Positions 1-7,739 of a DNA stretch of 17,973 nucleotides are shown here, piece after piece (the stretch's first letter is position 1; every line of letters begins with the position of its first letter). This stretch comes from Hyphomicrobiales bacterium (GTDB taxonomy: Bacteria; Pseudomonadota; Alphaproteobacteria; Rhizobiales; Devosiaceae), in assembly GCA_015487985.1 (NCBI GenBank), contig WFOP01000077.1, positions 1 to 17,973 on the forward strand, in the 5' to 3' direction. A model generated the notes under the pieces. That model saw nothing but the letters and a program-made list of their open reading frames with translations. It was not told the origin of the DNA and did not search any database. A program made the position numbers and the translations under genes.

Positions 1-200
1 ATAACCAGGTCCTGACTTTGGCCGGGCCGCACCTGTTGCAGGGCTGCATCGGAGATTTCATAGCCCTGTGTGCGTTTGCTGGAAAAGCCACCCAGATTTG
101 AAAAGCCGGGCATACCACCGGAACAGGCACCAAGGCTTAAGGTTGCGCCCAGCACTGTGGCAACCATGAGCGGGCGATAAAATTTGCAGAACTTAACCAT
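1..200 (-). CDS. bamE: BamE-family outer membrane assembly lipoprotein (3' part outside window)
   Basis: The first 66 codons are visible and the gene runs off the left edge. The ATG at 200-198 opens a short basic N-terminus, a hydrophobic stretch and a lipobox (LGAC, Cys at residue 26), so it is a predicted lipoprotein signal peptide. After a Gly/Ser-rich spacer, the segment GYEISDAALQQVRPGQSQ matches the start of the SmpA/OmlA (BamE) domain, where GY.I....L..I.PG is typical. BamE is a periplasmic, outer-membrane-anchored accessory of the BAM complex that inserts beta-barrel proteins. An in-frame stop lies upstream of the chosen start; Met12 is an alternative. Divergence from the bc1-chaperone gene is a common alphaproteobacterial arrangement. 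The call rests on the lipobox and one motif because the rest of the domain is missing. Confidence 0.82.
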   Translation of the reverse strand, partial: MVKFCKFYRPLMVATVLGATLSLGACSGGMPGFSNLGGFSSKRTQGYEISDAALQQVRPGQSQDLV

Positions 201-204
201 TGAT

Positions 205-231
205 TTGACTATTTCAACCTCTGTCTATTAA
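205..231 (+). promoter_or_regulatory. candidate promoter for the bc1-chaperone/DUF177 operon
   Basis: TTGACT (205-210) is followed after 15 bp by TATTAA (226-231), or after 16 bp by ATTAAA. The spacing is a little short. It would leave a leader of about 140 nt before the chaperone start, and it lies back to back with the bamE promoter candidate. Confidence 0.3.
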
Positions 232-255
232 AGGCACTTCTGTAAGACGTGTAAG
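227..255 (-). promoter_or_regulatory. candidate sigma70-type promoter for bamE
   Basis: On the minus strand, CTTACA (255-250) and TTTAAT (232-227) are separated by 17 bp. Transcription would begin about 20 bp before the bamE ATG. The -35 box matches the consensus at only 4 of 6 positions. It shares its -10 bases with the opposing promoter candidate. Confidence 0.35.
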
Positions 256-379
256 AAGCCCATGCCTGTTCAGCTTTTACCCTGTTTACCCGCCATTGAG
301 TTCAAATGGCAACCCGGCATGACGAAGGTGTGTTTGCCGATAAGCCATGAATGCGCTTTCAACAAGGAAATTTTGCAAA

Positions 380-922
380 ATGATCCTGTCATTATTCAAG
401 AAAAAGCCCAATGAAGCCACCGTTCGGCAGGCATATGCCAGCATTGTGGCGCAATCTCGACAGAAGATTTTTTACGCAGATTGGGATATTCCAGACACGG
501 TGACAGGCCGTTTTGACATGATTTCTCTACATTTATGTCTGGTATTTCGCCGCCTGAAAACCAACACGGATGCCGACCGGGACTTTTCCCAGAACCTGTT
601 TGATCTGTTTTTCATGGATATGGATCACTCATTGCGCGAGCTGGGAACCGGGGACATCATTATCCCCAAACGTATTCAAAAAATGGGGGAGTTGTTTTAT
701 GGCCTGCTGGCCAGCCTTTCCGATGCGCTCGATGCAGCAGATCACGAAGCCTTGCGTCAGGCACTGGTGCGAAACATTTATGGGGGGGAAAACCCGGATT
801 CGGTTGAGCAAATGGCTCTGTATGTCGAGCAGTTGGAACAACACTTGAATACACAGGACACCAAGACCATTTTGGCAGGTGAAATCTCAATGGATGCCTC
901 AAAACGGAATGACTCAAAATGA
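380..922 (+). CDS. ubiquinol-cytochrome c chaperone family protein (CBP3/UQCC1-like)
   Basis: This 180-residue protein belongs to the ubiquinol-cytochrome c chaperone family, related to mitochondrial CBP3, which assists cytochrome b and bc1 complex assembly at the inner membrane. Diagnostic parts are the N-terminal LSLFKKK, the segment QAYASIVAQSRQ..FYADWDIPDTVTGRFDMISLH, which is the family core, and LFDLFFMDMDHSLRELGTGD in the middle. A longer frame opens at the ATG at 347. I chose the ATG at 380 because AAGGA sits 11 bp upstream, whereas 347 has no good ribosome site, and family members begin with a MILSLF-like sequence. Its stop overlaps the next start (ATGA), so it is translationally coupled to DUF177. 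Confidence 0.9.
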   Translation: MILSLFKKKPNEATVRQAYASIVAQSRQKIFYADWDIPDTVTGRFDMISLHLCLVFRRLKTNTDADRDFSQNLFDLFFMDMDHSLRELGTGDIIIPKRIQKMGELFYGLLASLSDALDAADHEALRQALVRNIYGGENPDSVEQMALYVEQLEQHLNTQDTKTILAGEISMDASKRNDSK

Positions 923-1467
923 GCGACGAACAAAATCAGTTTTTGTCGGACACGGTTGTTAATCTGGATCGGCTGCCCAACCTTGGCCGCCGTTTGAAAA
1001 TTCAGGCCGACGCCGAGCAACTCCAACATATTGCAAAAGCGGCCATGGTCACTTCGGTTGGCCGGTTTGCCGCTGATCTGCATATCGCAAGAGTAAAGGG
1101 TGGCGTACAGGTTACGGGACGCCTGAGGGCCGAATCAACGCAGCCCTGCGTGGTATCACTGGAGCCGGTGCATCAAAGAATTGATGAGGAACTCAGTCGC
1201 GTATTCATGCCAAACCCCGGTGATGCACTGTCTGATTCACCGCAGGAAAATGCCCCCGGCTCGGAAACCTATATTGATCTGACCAGCGAAGACCTGCCGG
1301 ACTATTATGATGGCGCGCTGTTGGATTTGAGCGATTTTTTACTGGAATCCTTTGCCATGGCGATAGATTTGTATCCGCGCGCACCCGGTGCAAAAATGAC
1401 ATCTGAGTTGCAGGGGGACGATCCGGCCAGCCTGTCTCCCTTTGCAGTTCTCAAGCAAATGAAATAA
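919..1467 (+). CDS. DUF177 (YceD-family) protein
   Basis: This 182-residue protein has DUF177 features: V.RLPNLGRRLKIQADAEQ near the N-terminus, then RVKGGVQVTGRLRAESTQPCVVSLEPV, an acidic middle with DLTSEDLPDYYDG, and the hallmark DLSDFLLESFAMAIDLYPRAPGA near residues 140-160. The single Cys of the central motif is kept. YceD proteins are linked to 23S rRNA maturation or large-subunit assembly in E. coli and plants; that role is knowledge of the family, not seen here. The ATGA overlap with the chaperone gene indicates one transcript. rpmF, the usual neighbour in gammaproteobacteria, is absent here, and plsX follows after 281 bp. Confidence 0.88.
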   Translation: MSDEQNQFLSDTVVNLDRLPNLGRRLKIQADAEQLQHIAKAAMVTSVGRFAADLHIARVKGGVQVTGRLRAESTQPCVVSLEPVHQRIDEELSRVFMPNPGDALSDSPQENAPGSETYIDLTSEDLPDYYDGALLDLSDFLLESFAMAIDLYPRAPGAKMTSELQGDDPASLSPFAVLKQMK

Positions 1468-1748
1468 ACTGAACCCGTTTTTTACACCCCTGTGCGGGCA
1501 GACAAGTCAGACGCGTTTTCCTTTGCGTCCTGTCTCCCATGCCGCTAGATTACGGGTTGATTATACCAAGGTATGCGATGTCAGGAATGTAAGTCAGGCA
1601 TTTAATGACGGCGTGTAAACCGGGCATAATGCAATGAGGGCACGCAATAATTGTGCAAAAGGAAAAACTCACATAAATGCAAGATATGTGATGGGTTTTT
1701 GACTAAACAGACTGCGGTGACCCTGTCACGGCGATTCTTAAGGGTAAA
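1468..1748. other. plsX upstream region with three inverted repeats
   Basis: No gene is seen in these 281 bp. Three perfect inverted repeats stand out: ATACC-AA-GGTAT (1563-1574), TCACATA-9 nt-TATGTGA (1669-1691) and GTGAC-CCT-GTCAC (1717-1729). A TTGACT at 1699-1704 could be a -35 box but has no good -10 at the right distance. An imperfect GACGC/GCGTC hairpin near 1510-1540 may mark the end of the upstream transcript, but it lacks a U-tract. The repeats could be operator half-sites for plsX-fabH. Confidence 0.35.
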
Positions 1749-3062
1749 ATGAGCGAAAATGTAACAATATCAGTGGATGCCATGGGCGGGGACAATGGTC
1801 CGCGTATCGTGTTTCATGGTGCGCGCCTTGTTTTGCGTGACCGTGGCAATATCCGGTTTATTTTCCATGGGCGCGAAGAAATTCTGCAACCCCTGATTGA
1901 AGAATTTCCAGAACTCAAGGCCGTTTCCAGTATTCGCCACAAGGATATTGTCATTTCCATGAATGACAAACCCACTGCCGCCTTGCGAAAAGGGCGCAAT
2001 ACCTCCTCCATGTGGTCAGCGTTGCAGGCGGTCAAGGACAATGAGGCCGATGTTGCGGTTTCAGGGGGCAATACCGGCGCCTTGATGGCCATGTCCACCT
2101 TTTGCCTGCGCCCCATCAAGGGGGTGTCGCGACCCGCGATTGCGGCCATCTGGCCCACGGAACGTGCCGACATTGTTGTGCTTGATGTGGGGGCGACTGT
2201 TGGCGGCGACGCACAGCAATTGGTGGATTTTGCCATTCTTGGCGCGGCGCTGGCCCGCGCATTGTTCGATCAGGAACAACCAACCGTAGGGTTGCTGAAT
2301 ATTGGAACCGAGGAGCTCAAAGGCGTTGATTCGGTAAAACTTGCCGCCCAGATTTTGCAGGAGCGCGACGGAGCCGGGTTTAAGTTCCATGGATTCGTCG
2401 AGGGAAACGATATCGGCAAGGGCACGGTGGATGTGGTGGTAACTGAAGGGTTTGTTGGCAATATCGCGCTGAAAACCGCAGAGGGCACCGCCAGGATGGT
2501 GGGGGCCTATTTTCGCAAAGCCCTTAAAGCCGACTGGGTCAGCAAATTGGGTGCCTTGATTTCTTCGCGCGCACTCACGGCCCTCAAGCGTAAAATGGAC
2601 CCGCGCGCCATCAACGGGGGCGTGTTTCTGGGGCTGAACGGCGTGGTGATAAAAAGCCACGGGGGCACCGATGAAATTGGTTTCAAAAGCGCTCTGGACC
2701 TTGCCTATGAAATGGGCCGGTTCAATCTGATTCAAAAAATTTCCGAAGGGCTGGAAAAATTCGAACCGGTCGATGACTTGCTGGCCGATGATGTCACCGA
2801 TCCTGAAGAAAAAGCCCCCGAAGAAAAAAAACCGGAAGATAAAACGGCCTCATTTGAGGGGACGGATAAACCGGGCACCACTTCAGTTGAAAAACCGGTC
2901 AAAGCCGCAGCCGGCAAGCCGGTTCAAAGCGCGGAAAAAAAACCGACAACAAAAGTGGACAAGGCGACAAAAAAGGCCGATAAACCTTCTTCAAAGAAGC
3001 GGGTCGGAAAAAATCCGTTGCGAAAATTCAAATCGACAAACAAACCGGAGCCATCAGCGTGA
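1749..3062 (+). CDS. plsX: phosphate acyltransferase PlsX with a lysine-rich C-terminal extension
   Basis: PlsX makes acyl-phosphate from acyl-ACP, the first step of phosphatidic acid synthesis through PlsY; it is a peripheral inner-membrane enzyme. The start [12 protein letters not shown], the block [23 protein letters not shown], and [11 protein letters not shown] and the C-terminal [18 protein letters not shown] are all conserved and in order through about residue 338. The protein then continues for roughly 100 residues (340-437) of low-complexity sequence rich in Lys, Pro, Glu and Ala (for example [14 protein letters not shown]), ending in a basic stretch. Ordinary PlsX is about 340-360 residues. 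The ATG at 1749 has AAGGG 4 bp upstream. The stop overlaps fabH (GTGA), so the two are coupled. Confidence 0.96.
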   Translation: MSENVTISVDAMGGDNGPRIVFHGARLVLRDRGNIRFIFHGREEILQPLIEEFPELKAVSSIRHKDIVISMNDKPTAALRKGRNTSSMWSALQAVKDNEADVAVSGGNTGALMAMSTFCLRPIKGVSRPAIAAIWPTERADIVVLDVGATVGGDAQQLVDFAILGAALARALFDQEQPTVGLLNIGTEELKGVDSVKLAAQILQERDGAGFKFHGFVEGNDIGKGTVDVVVTEGFVGNIALKTAEGTARMVGAYFRKALKADWVSKLGALISSRALTALKRKMDPRAINGGVFLGLNGVVIKSHGGTDEIGFKSALDLAYEMGRFNLIQKISEGLEKFEPVDDLLADDVTDPEEKAPEEKKPEDKTASFEGTDKPGTTSVEKPVKAAAGKPVQSAEKKPTTKVDKATKKADKPSSKKRVGKNPLRKFKSTNKPEPSA

Positions 3063-4042
3063 CAATAACTCGTACTCTTGTACGCGGCGTGGGTGGATAC
3101 CTGCCCGAGCGTATTCTGACAAATCAGGAACTTGAAAAAACGGTTGATACAACCCACGAATGGATTGTGCAGCGCACCGGTATTGAACAGCGTCACGTCG
3201 CAGCGGAGGGAGAATTTACCTCGGACCTGTCCGTGCGTGCCGCCGAGCGGGCGCTTAAGTCCGCCAATATGAGCATTGCGGACATTGATTTCATCATTGT
3301 GGCCACCACCACCCCGGATTTGACGTTCCCCGCCACCGCAGCCCTTGTTCAGAACAAACTGGGTATGACCCATGGCTTTGCCTTTGATTTACAGGCGGTA
3401 TGCTCGGGCTTTGTCTATGCAATAGCCACCGCAGACAGTCACCTTAAAAACGGTATGGGCAAACGGGCGCTCGTCATTGGCGCAGAAACCGCAACGCGGC
3501 TGCTAGACTGGGAAGATCGCACTACATGCGTGCTGTTTGGCGATGGGGCAGGGGCGGTTGTTCTGGAAGCTGTTGAAGCGGATGAGGATGACTGGGATCA
3601 GGGGATTTTGGCATCCCGTTTGCGCTCCGATGGCACCCACTGGAATAAATTATATTGCGATGGCGGGGTTTCCACAACGGGAACAAACGGCCATGTGCGC
3701 ATGGAGGGCAAAGAAGTGTTCCGCCATGCCGTGGGCATGATTACCGACGTTGTTGACGGTGTTCTTGAAGATGCGGGCTTTAGCGCCGATCAACTTGATT
3801 GGTTCGTGCCCCATCAGGCCAATCGCCGCATTATCGACGGTGCCGGCAAAAAAGTTGGAATCCCGCCGGAAAAAGTTGTCATAACGGTAAATCAACACGC
3901 CAACACCTCGGCGGCCTCGGTGCCAATGGCCTTGAATGAAGCCGTGCTGGACGGGCGAATCAAAGACGGTGATTTGGTCATGCTCGAAGCCATGGGCGGT
4001 GGTTTTACCTGGGGCGCATGCCTGATTCGTTGGAAATCCTGA
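3059..4042 (+). CDS. fabH: beta-ketoacyl-ACP synthase III
   Basis: FabH condenses an acyl-CoA starter (usually acetyl-CoA) with malonyl-ACP to begin type II fatty acid synthesis in the cytoplasm. The 327-residue length is normal. The catalytic triad is visible: Cys115 in AVCSGFVYA, His252 in VPHQANRRI and Asn282 in [10 protein letters not shown]. The glycine-rich C-terminal motif [11 protein letters not shown] is also present. The start is GTG at 3059 with GGAG 8 bp upstream, inside the plsX stop (GTGA), so expression should be coupled to plsX. It supplies acyl-ACP, the substrate of PlsX. Confidence 0.97.
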   Translation: MTITRTLVRGVGGYLPERILTNQELEKTVDTTHEWIVQRTGIEQRHVAAEGEFTSDLSVRAAERALKSANMSIADIDFIIVATTTPDLTFPATAALVQNKLGMTHGFAFDLQAVCSGFVYAIATADSHLKNGMGKRALVIGAETATRLLDWEDRTTCVLFGDGAGAVVLEAVEADEDDWDQGILASRLRSDGTHWNKLYCDGGVSTTGTNGHVRMEGKEVFRHAVGMITDVVDGVLEDAGFSADQLDWFVPHQANRRIIDGAGKKVGIPPEKVVITVNQHANTSAASVPMALNEAVLDGRIKDGDLVMLEAMGGGFTWGACLIRWKS

Positions 4043-4071
4043 TTGACCAATTGAAAAAAAGAGCGTTTAAT
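4043..4071 (+). promoter_or_regulatory. sigma70-type promoter for ihfA-merR
   Basis: TTGACC (4043-4048) and TTTAAT (4066-4071) are separated by exactly 17 bp. The element starts immediately after the fabH stop. The transcript would have a leader of about 57 nt before the ihfA ATG. It is among the best-matching promoters in the window. Confidence 0.6.
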
Positions 4072-4134
4072 CAAACCCATACGGCATTATTGTCGAGAAA
4101 TTGCGCGGATTTCTAATGGGGGTTGGAAAGGGCC

Positions 4135-4446
4135 ATGGGGCAAAAAACACTTACAAGAGCTGATTTGGCTGAGGCGGTTTATGCCACAGTTGGATTATCG
4201 CGGACAGAGTCCGCTGATTTGGTTGAACGGGTTTTGGAGCATATGAGCGATGCTTTGGTAAACGGGGAATCGGTGAAGCTTTCTTCATTCGGCTCCTTTC
4301 ATGTGCGCTCAAAAAAAGAACGCATTGGCCGAAACCCCAAAACGGGCGAAGAGGTTCCCATTTTGCCCCGGAAAGTTTTGGTTTTTAAGCCAAGCAATGT
4401 CTTGAAATCCAAAATTAACAAATCTATGGTTGGCACTGGGAAATAA
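4135..4446 (+). CDS. ihfA: integration host factor subunit alpha
   Basis: This 103-residue HU/IHF-family DNA-bending protein forms a heterodimer with IHF beta and shapes promoters, replication origins and recombination sites. The alpha-subunit signature is clear: [41 protein letters not shown], with the DNA-intercalating Pro68 in the GRNPKTGE arm. The frame is open from a TTG at 4123, but the ATG at 4135 is preferred because relatives start MGxKTxTRADL and GGAAAGGG lies just upstream. It has its own promoter behind fabH and is followed 25 bp later by the MerR gene, an arrangement frequent in alphaproteobacteria. Confidence 0.95.
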   Translation: MGQKTLTRADLAEAVYATVGLSRTESADLVERVLEHMSDALVNGESVKLSSFGSFHVRSKKERIGRNPKTGEEVPILPRKVLVFKPSNVLKSKINKSMVGTGK

Positions 4447-4471
4447 AGCAATTTATTAACGGAGATGCCCT

Positions 4472-4960
4472 GTGGGGAAGTCAGCACAAGCCTTCCGCAC
4501 GATTTCAGAAGCCGCAGGCGAGCTGGAACTGCCCCAGCATGTGCTCAGGTTTTGGGAAACGCGTTTTTCACAAATAAAACCATTAAAGCGTGGCGGTGGT
4601 CGCCGATACTATCGGCCCGAAGATGTGTTGCTGTTAAAAGGCATTCGCCATTTGCTCTATGATCAGGGCTTTACCATCAAGGGTGTGCAACGCATTCTAA
4701 AGGAAGAGGGGCCCCGCCACGTCATTGCCATTGGCGAAGCCGGCAGCCTTGAGGCGCTGGAAGCGGGCAATGGAACTGCTGGGACCACCACGGGGGCCAA
4801 AGCAGATACATCCACCACCAAAGCCAATGAGGCGACCAAGGGGACGTTAACAACATCGACACCCGGCGGGGGATTTTCGGCGCGCCAGCGCAACCGGCTT
4901 TCCAAAGTCATGCGCGAACTGCTCGAATGTAAACGTTTGCTGGACAACGCGCGCGAGTAG
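4472..4960 (+). CDS. MerR-family transcriptional regulator
   Basis: This 162-residue protein has an N-terminal winged helix-turn-helix of MerR type: [25 protein letters not shown], then [36 protein letters not shown], covering about residues 8-76. A flexible Thr/Ala/Gly/Lys-rich linker (about 95-135) follows, then a short basic C-terminal helix that could dimerise. No metal-binding cysteines typical of MerR or CueR are present; the only Cys is near the end. The start is GTG at 4472 with GGAG 7 bp upstream. It is the standard partner of ihfA in this clade. Its regulon is not known to me, and no effector can be inferred. Confidence 0.9.
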   Translation: MGKSAQAFRTISEAAGELELPQHVLRFWETRFSQIKPLKRGGGRRYYRPEDVLLLKGIRHLLYDQGFTIKGVQRILKEEGPRHVIAIGEAGSLEALEAGNGTAGTTTGAKADTSTTKANEATKGTLTTSTPGGGFSARQRNRLSKVMRELLECKRLLDNARE

Positions 4961-5426
4961 AATAGCGGCGGTTTTTTCAAATCATTACACGGATTGCGGC
5001 GGGTTTTACAGCTGCTTTCTTTTGTCCTAAGAATTTCGTAACCATACCCATTCTATTATATAGCTCTCCGCAATGGCCTGATGGTCTGCGTATGCGGAGA
5101 CCTTTTTTAAGGGGCATGGCTGTGCCTGTTTGCAGGTTTCAAAACGACCTGTGAATTGGCTGAAAAATATCTTGCCCGCAATTTCCAGATTGTCATCACA
5201 GCCGCCACATCAAACCTTACGGGCGCATCAGACACCCCTGCAGACGTAAAACTTATTATTTCCCCCCGATGGGCTTTTATCACTTGACGACAAACCCGGT
5301 TAAAACTAGGACTTTTTTGCAAGAGCGCTTATATAAAAGATGAACCCGGTTTAGGGGTTCGCAAGCGTGACAATTTGAAAATATTGAGCCTCATTTTGAC
5401 TTTGTCAAAATTAAACAGGTTCTAGT
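4961..5426. other. 466-bp gap between merR and tRNA-Pro, no convincing gene
   Basis: I see no gene with a credible start. A plus-strand frame from 5111 to the stop at 5285-5287 (58 codons) translates to plausible-looking residues (AEKYLARNFQIV) but has only CTG/TTG starts and no ribosome site. A minus-strand frame of 71 codons (5107-5322) starts at TTG and is equally unsupported. The region is AT-rich near 5050-5060 (CTATTATATAG) and 5328-5338 (TTATATAAAAG), possible -10 elements. AACCCGGTT occurs near 5293 and again near 5344. A GAACCC/GGGTTC hairpin lies at 5342-5360. No intrinsic terminator for merR was found. Confidence 0.4.
5393..5411. repeat. perfect 8-bp inverted repeat upstream of tRNA-Pro
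   Basis: ATTTTGAC-TTT-GTCAAAAT lies 16 bp before the tRNA. TTGACT (5396-5401) within it could be a -35 box, though no strong -10 follows at 17 bp. It may be an operator or part of the tRNA promoter. Confidence 0.4.
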
Positions 5427-5503
5427 CGGGGTGTAGCGCAGCCTGGTAGCGCATCTGTCTGGGGGACAGAGGGTCGTAGGTTCAAATCCTGCCACTCCGA
5501 CCA
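5427..5503 (+). tRNA. tRNA-Pro (anticodon GGG)
   Basis: The cloverleaf folds by eye. The acceptor arms CGGGGTG (5427-5433) and CACTCCG (5493-5499) pair with one G-U. The D-loop contains GCAGCCTGGTAGCGC. The anticodon stem TCTGT/ACAGA encloses the loop CTGGGGG, with GGG at 5461-5463. The T-arm contains GGTTCAAATCC. The discriminator A and CCA are encoded. The GGG anticodon reads CCC and CCU proline codons. Its 3' end is 3 bp from the stop of the convergent yghU-like gene, and no terminator separates them. Confidence 0.96.
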
Positions 5504-5506
5504 TTT

Positions 5507-6403
5507 TCACTTTTGTATATCCTGGGATTTTGCCGCTTCAATTTTATCCTGAGTTTTTGTTTCAAAGTCAGATGCATCATGGCGTTCGCGCAATTGGGTA
5601 TGCAGTTCCCCGCGCGCACTGTTGACCATGCAGCCCCGTTTTACCGGAGGGCGGGCGTCAATTTCTGCCGCCCAGCGCTGCACATGCCTGTAGGCGCCAA
5701 CATCCAGAAATTCCGCTGACCCATCATAAATCCGCCCCAGCGCCAATTGACCATACCAGGCCCAGATAGCGATATCTGCGATGGAATACATTTGTGCGGC
5801 CATAAATTGATTGTCCGCCAGATGCTGATCCAGCACATCCAACTGCCGCTTTGTTTCCATTGCGAACCTGTCGATACAATATTCAATTTTTATTGGCGCA
5901 TAGGAATAAAAATGCCCGAATCCGCCCCCCAGATAAGGCGCGCTGCCCATCTGCCAGAACAACCAGTTCAGGCATTGGGTTCGCCCTTCATGGGATGTGG
6001 GAATAAAGGCATCAAATTTTTCCGCCAGATAAAGCAATATCGCCCCGGACTCAAAAACCCGTATCGGGGCGGGGCCGCTATTGTCCAGCATTGCAGGAAT
6101 TTTGGAATTGGGGTTGATGGCAACAAATCCGCTGCCAAACTGCTCCCCCTCGCCGATATTGACAAAATAGGCGTCATATTCGGCCCCCTCAAATCCCAAA
6201 GCCAGCAATTCCTCCAGCATCACCGTGACTTTGACCCCGTTCGGGGTCGCAAGGGAGTGGAGCTGTATCGGGTGCTTGCCAACCGCCAGGTCTTTTTGAT
6301 GGGTTGCCCCTGCGACAGGGCGATTAATATTGGCGAAGGTGCCCCCGCTTTGTTTTTCCCATTTCCAAACCTTTGGCGGCGTATATTCATTTGAGCCGGA
6401 CAT
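5507..6403 (-). CDS. yghU: YghU-type glutathione S-transferase / disulfide reductase
   Basis: This 298-residue cytosolic protein closely follows E. coli YghU, a nu-class GST that binds glutathione disulfide or two GSH and has disulfide-bond reductase activity. Matching stretches are PPKVWKWEKQSGGTFANINRP, the active-site region LATPNGVKVTVMLEELLALG (TPN at 53-55), NPNSKIPAM, the glutathione-binding RVFESGAILLYLAEKF, and the C-terminal all-helical GGGFGHFYSYAPIKIEY and HVQRWAAEI. The tail ends with RERHDASDFETKTQDK as in YghU. The ATG at 6403 has GGGAG about 8 bp upstream. It lies 37 bp after the ligase gene on the same strand and may be the last gene of that transcript. Its link to polysaccharide synthesis is only positional. 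Confidence 0.93.
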   Translation of the reverse strand: MSGSNEYTPPKVWKWEKQSGGTFANINRPVAGATHQKDLAVGKHPIQLHSLATPNGVKVTVMLEELLALGFEGAEYDAYFVNIGEGEQFGSGFVAINPNSKIPAMLDNSGPAPIRVFESGAILLYLAEKFDAFIPTSHEGRTQCLNWLFWQMGSAPYLGGGFGHFYSYAPIKIEYCIDRFAMETKRQLDVLDQHLADNQFMAAQMYSIADIAIWAWYGQLALGRIYDGSAEFLDVGAYRHVQRWAAEIDARPPVKRGCMVNSARGELHTQLRERHDASDFETKTQDKIEAAKSQDIQK

Positions 6404-6440
6404 AGCGTTTCTCCCTTTTGAGTTTGCCGCAAATAAGGAG

Positions 6441-7739
6441 CTAGATCAGCCGCCCCCGGCGTGTGGCCTGTGCATCGTTGACCCGTTCATAGCCTGCGGC
6501 AACTCCCCAGATCATCCCCACCAGCAGGAAAAAATGCCGCCAGTGGTCAGTATCAATTATTGCCGATTCAAGCGCAAGGGGAATGAAATTTGCCATCAGC
6601 GGTATCATCAGCAAGCGGTTTGGGGATGCTTTTTTCAATGCTGCAAACCCGTGCTTGAAGGTCATCCATACCAGAGAAAAATAGGCCAGACCGCCAATCC
6701 AGCCATAGGCCAGCAATACTTTGACATAGGTATTATGGGGCGCTTCTGTGACACGTAAATAGCTGAATTCGGATGGTCCGATACCAAAGGGATTGCTGAG
6801 GGCCAGCTCAAACGCATAGGCCTGGCGTGCAAAACGGCCTGTTGAGCCTGAGTCATAGGTTTGGTTGAGGCTGAAGCGTTGCAAAAACAGCTCACGCACG
6901 GATTCAATACTCAGCAGCCCGATCAACGCCACAACAGCCAGTGCCAGCCCCACAAGCATAATGCCGATCATGCGACTGCGTTCCTTGTTGTTGGCCTCAA
7001 GTATAAAGCAGGCAATAAAAACAAACCCGGTTGTGAAAATCATATACCCCCACGCAGCGCGGGAAAAACTCACAAAGACTCCGATCAGTAATATGCCAAA
7101 TATCGCCCCTGCAACCAGCGCGCGTTTTCCCTTGTCCAGCAGCATGCGTTGCAGTGCAAAGGCTGCCGGGATAATTAAAAATGGTCCAAAAACATTGGGG
7201 TCCTGAAATGTTGCCTTTACCCGATCATAGCGCAAGAATATTTCCGATCCCGGGATAATGCCGAGATAGGCAAGGATGCCAATGACAGAAATAAATACCG
7301 CCACCCCGGTATAGGCGTTCATTATGCCCCCGAGGCGTTTTTGTGGATTGTCGGCGATATAGTTGGCAGCGACATAGGCGGTGAACCATAAAAATACGGT
7401 CACAATCACATATATCATGCCCGATATGGTCGTTGAAAAACGCACCTGAAATGCGCCAATGAGCGCAAATGGAATAAACAGCACCATCAACTGGAAAATG
7501 CCCAGCGTTTTGCGATGGATACCAATTCCGGCCAGATAGGCCAGCGGCAAAACCAACAGGAAAACCAACTCATAAGGGGAAGGTTCAAACAGAACAAATC
7601 CGCCCGAGACAATCCACACGGCCACCACGGGGGCCAGCCAGGCCTTCGCCAGCAGGTGAAGTTTGCTGGCATAGACAGGTTGGGCGGGGGAAGGGGAGCC
7701 GGTGCTCCCAACGCCCTGTTTACCCGCCAAAGTGCTCAT
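6441..7739 (-). CDS. O-antigen ligase / Wzy-type polysaccharide polymerase family protein
   Basis: This 432-residue polytopic inner-membrane protein has roughly ten to twelve hydrophobic helices, beginning near residue 33. It carries the O-antigen ligase family (Wzy_C) signs: the central RVKATFQDPNVFGPFLIIPAAF, then FSRAAWGYM, and the periplasmic-loop motif EAPHNTYVKVLLAYGWIGG (His335) near the C-terminus. Such proteins transfer or polymerise undecaprenyl-PP-linked glycans at the periplasmic face. With an export lipoprotein and a chain-length protein nearby, a Wzy-like polymerase or ExoQ-like role seems more likely than an LPS ligase, but sequence alone cannot decide. The ATG overlaps the stop of the upstream transferase gene by one base (TAATG), so the two are coupled. 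A short Gly/Ser/Pro-rich N-terminal tail precedes the first helix. Confidence 0.85.
   Translation of the reverse strand: MSTLAGKQGVGSTGSPSPAQPVYASKLHLLAKAWLAPVVAVWIVSGGFVLFEPSPYELVFLLVLPLAYLAGIGIHRKTLGIFQLMVLFIPFALIGAFQVRFSTTISGMIYVIVTVFLWFTAYVAANYIADNPQKRLGGIMNAYTGVAVFISVIGILAYLGIIPGSEIFLRYDRVKATFQDPNVFGPFLIIPAAFALQRMLLDKGKRALVAGAIFGILLIGVFVSFSRAAWGYMIFTTGFVFIACFILEANNKERSRMIGIMLVGLALAVVALIGLLSIESVRELFLQRFSLNQTYDSGSTGRFARQAYAFELALSNPFGIGPSEFSYLRVTEAPHNTYVKVLLAYGWIGGLAYFSLVWMTFKHGFAALKKASPNRLLMIPLMANFIPLALESAIIDTDHWRHFFLLVGMIWGVAAGYERVNDAQATRRGRLI

Noticed and set aside
2061..2735. 224-codon minus-strand open frame opposite plsX
   Set aside because: It lies fully antisense to the conserved plsX coding sequence, has no recognisable domain, and its residues follow from the codon pattern of the opposite strand.
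4961..4985. Possible terminator after merR (GCGGCGG then TTTTTT)
   Set aside because: There is a T-tract, but I found no complementary 5' arm to make a stem.
5107..5322. 71-codon minus-strand frame in the merR-tRNA gap
   Set aside because: It has a TTG start only, no ribosome site and no family resemblance.
5481..5503. Search for an integration direct repeat of the tRNA-Pro 3' end
   Set aside because: No second copy of the T-arm/acceptor sequence was seen at the right border of the polysaccharide block, and no integrase gene is present.
5747..6394. 215-codon plus-strand frame opposite yghU
   Set aside because: The minus strand is an unmistakable YghU homologue over its full length; the plus-strand product has no family features.
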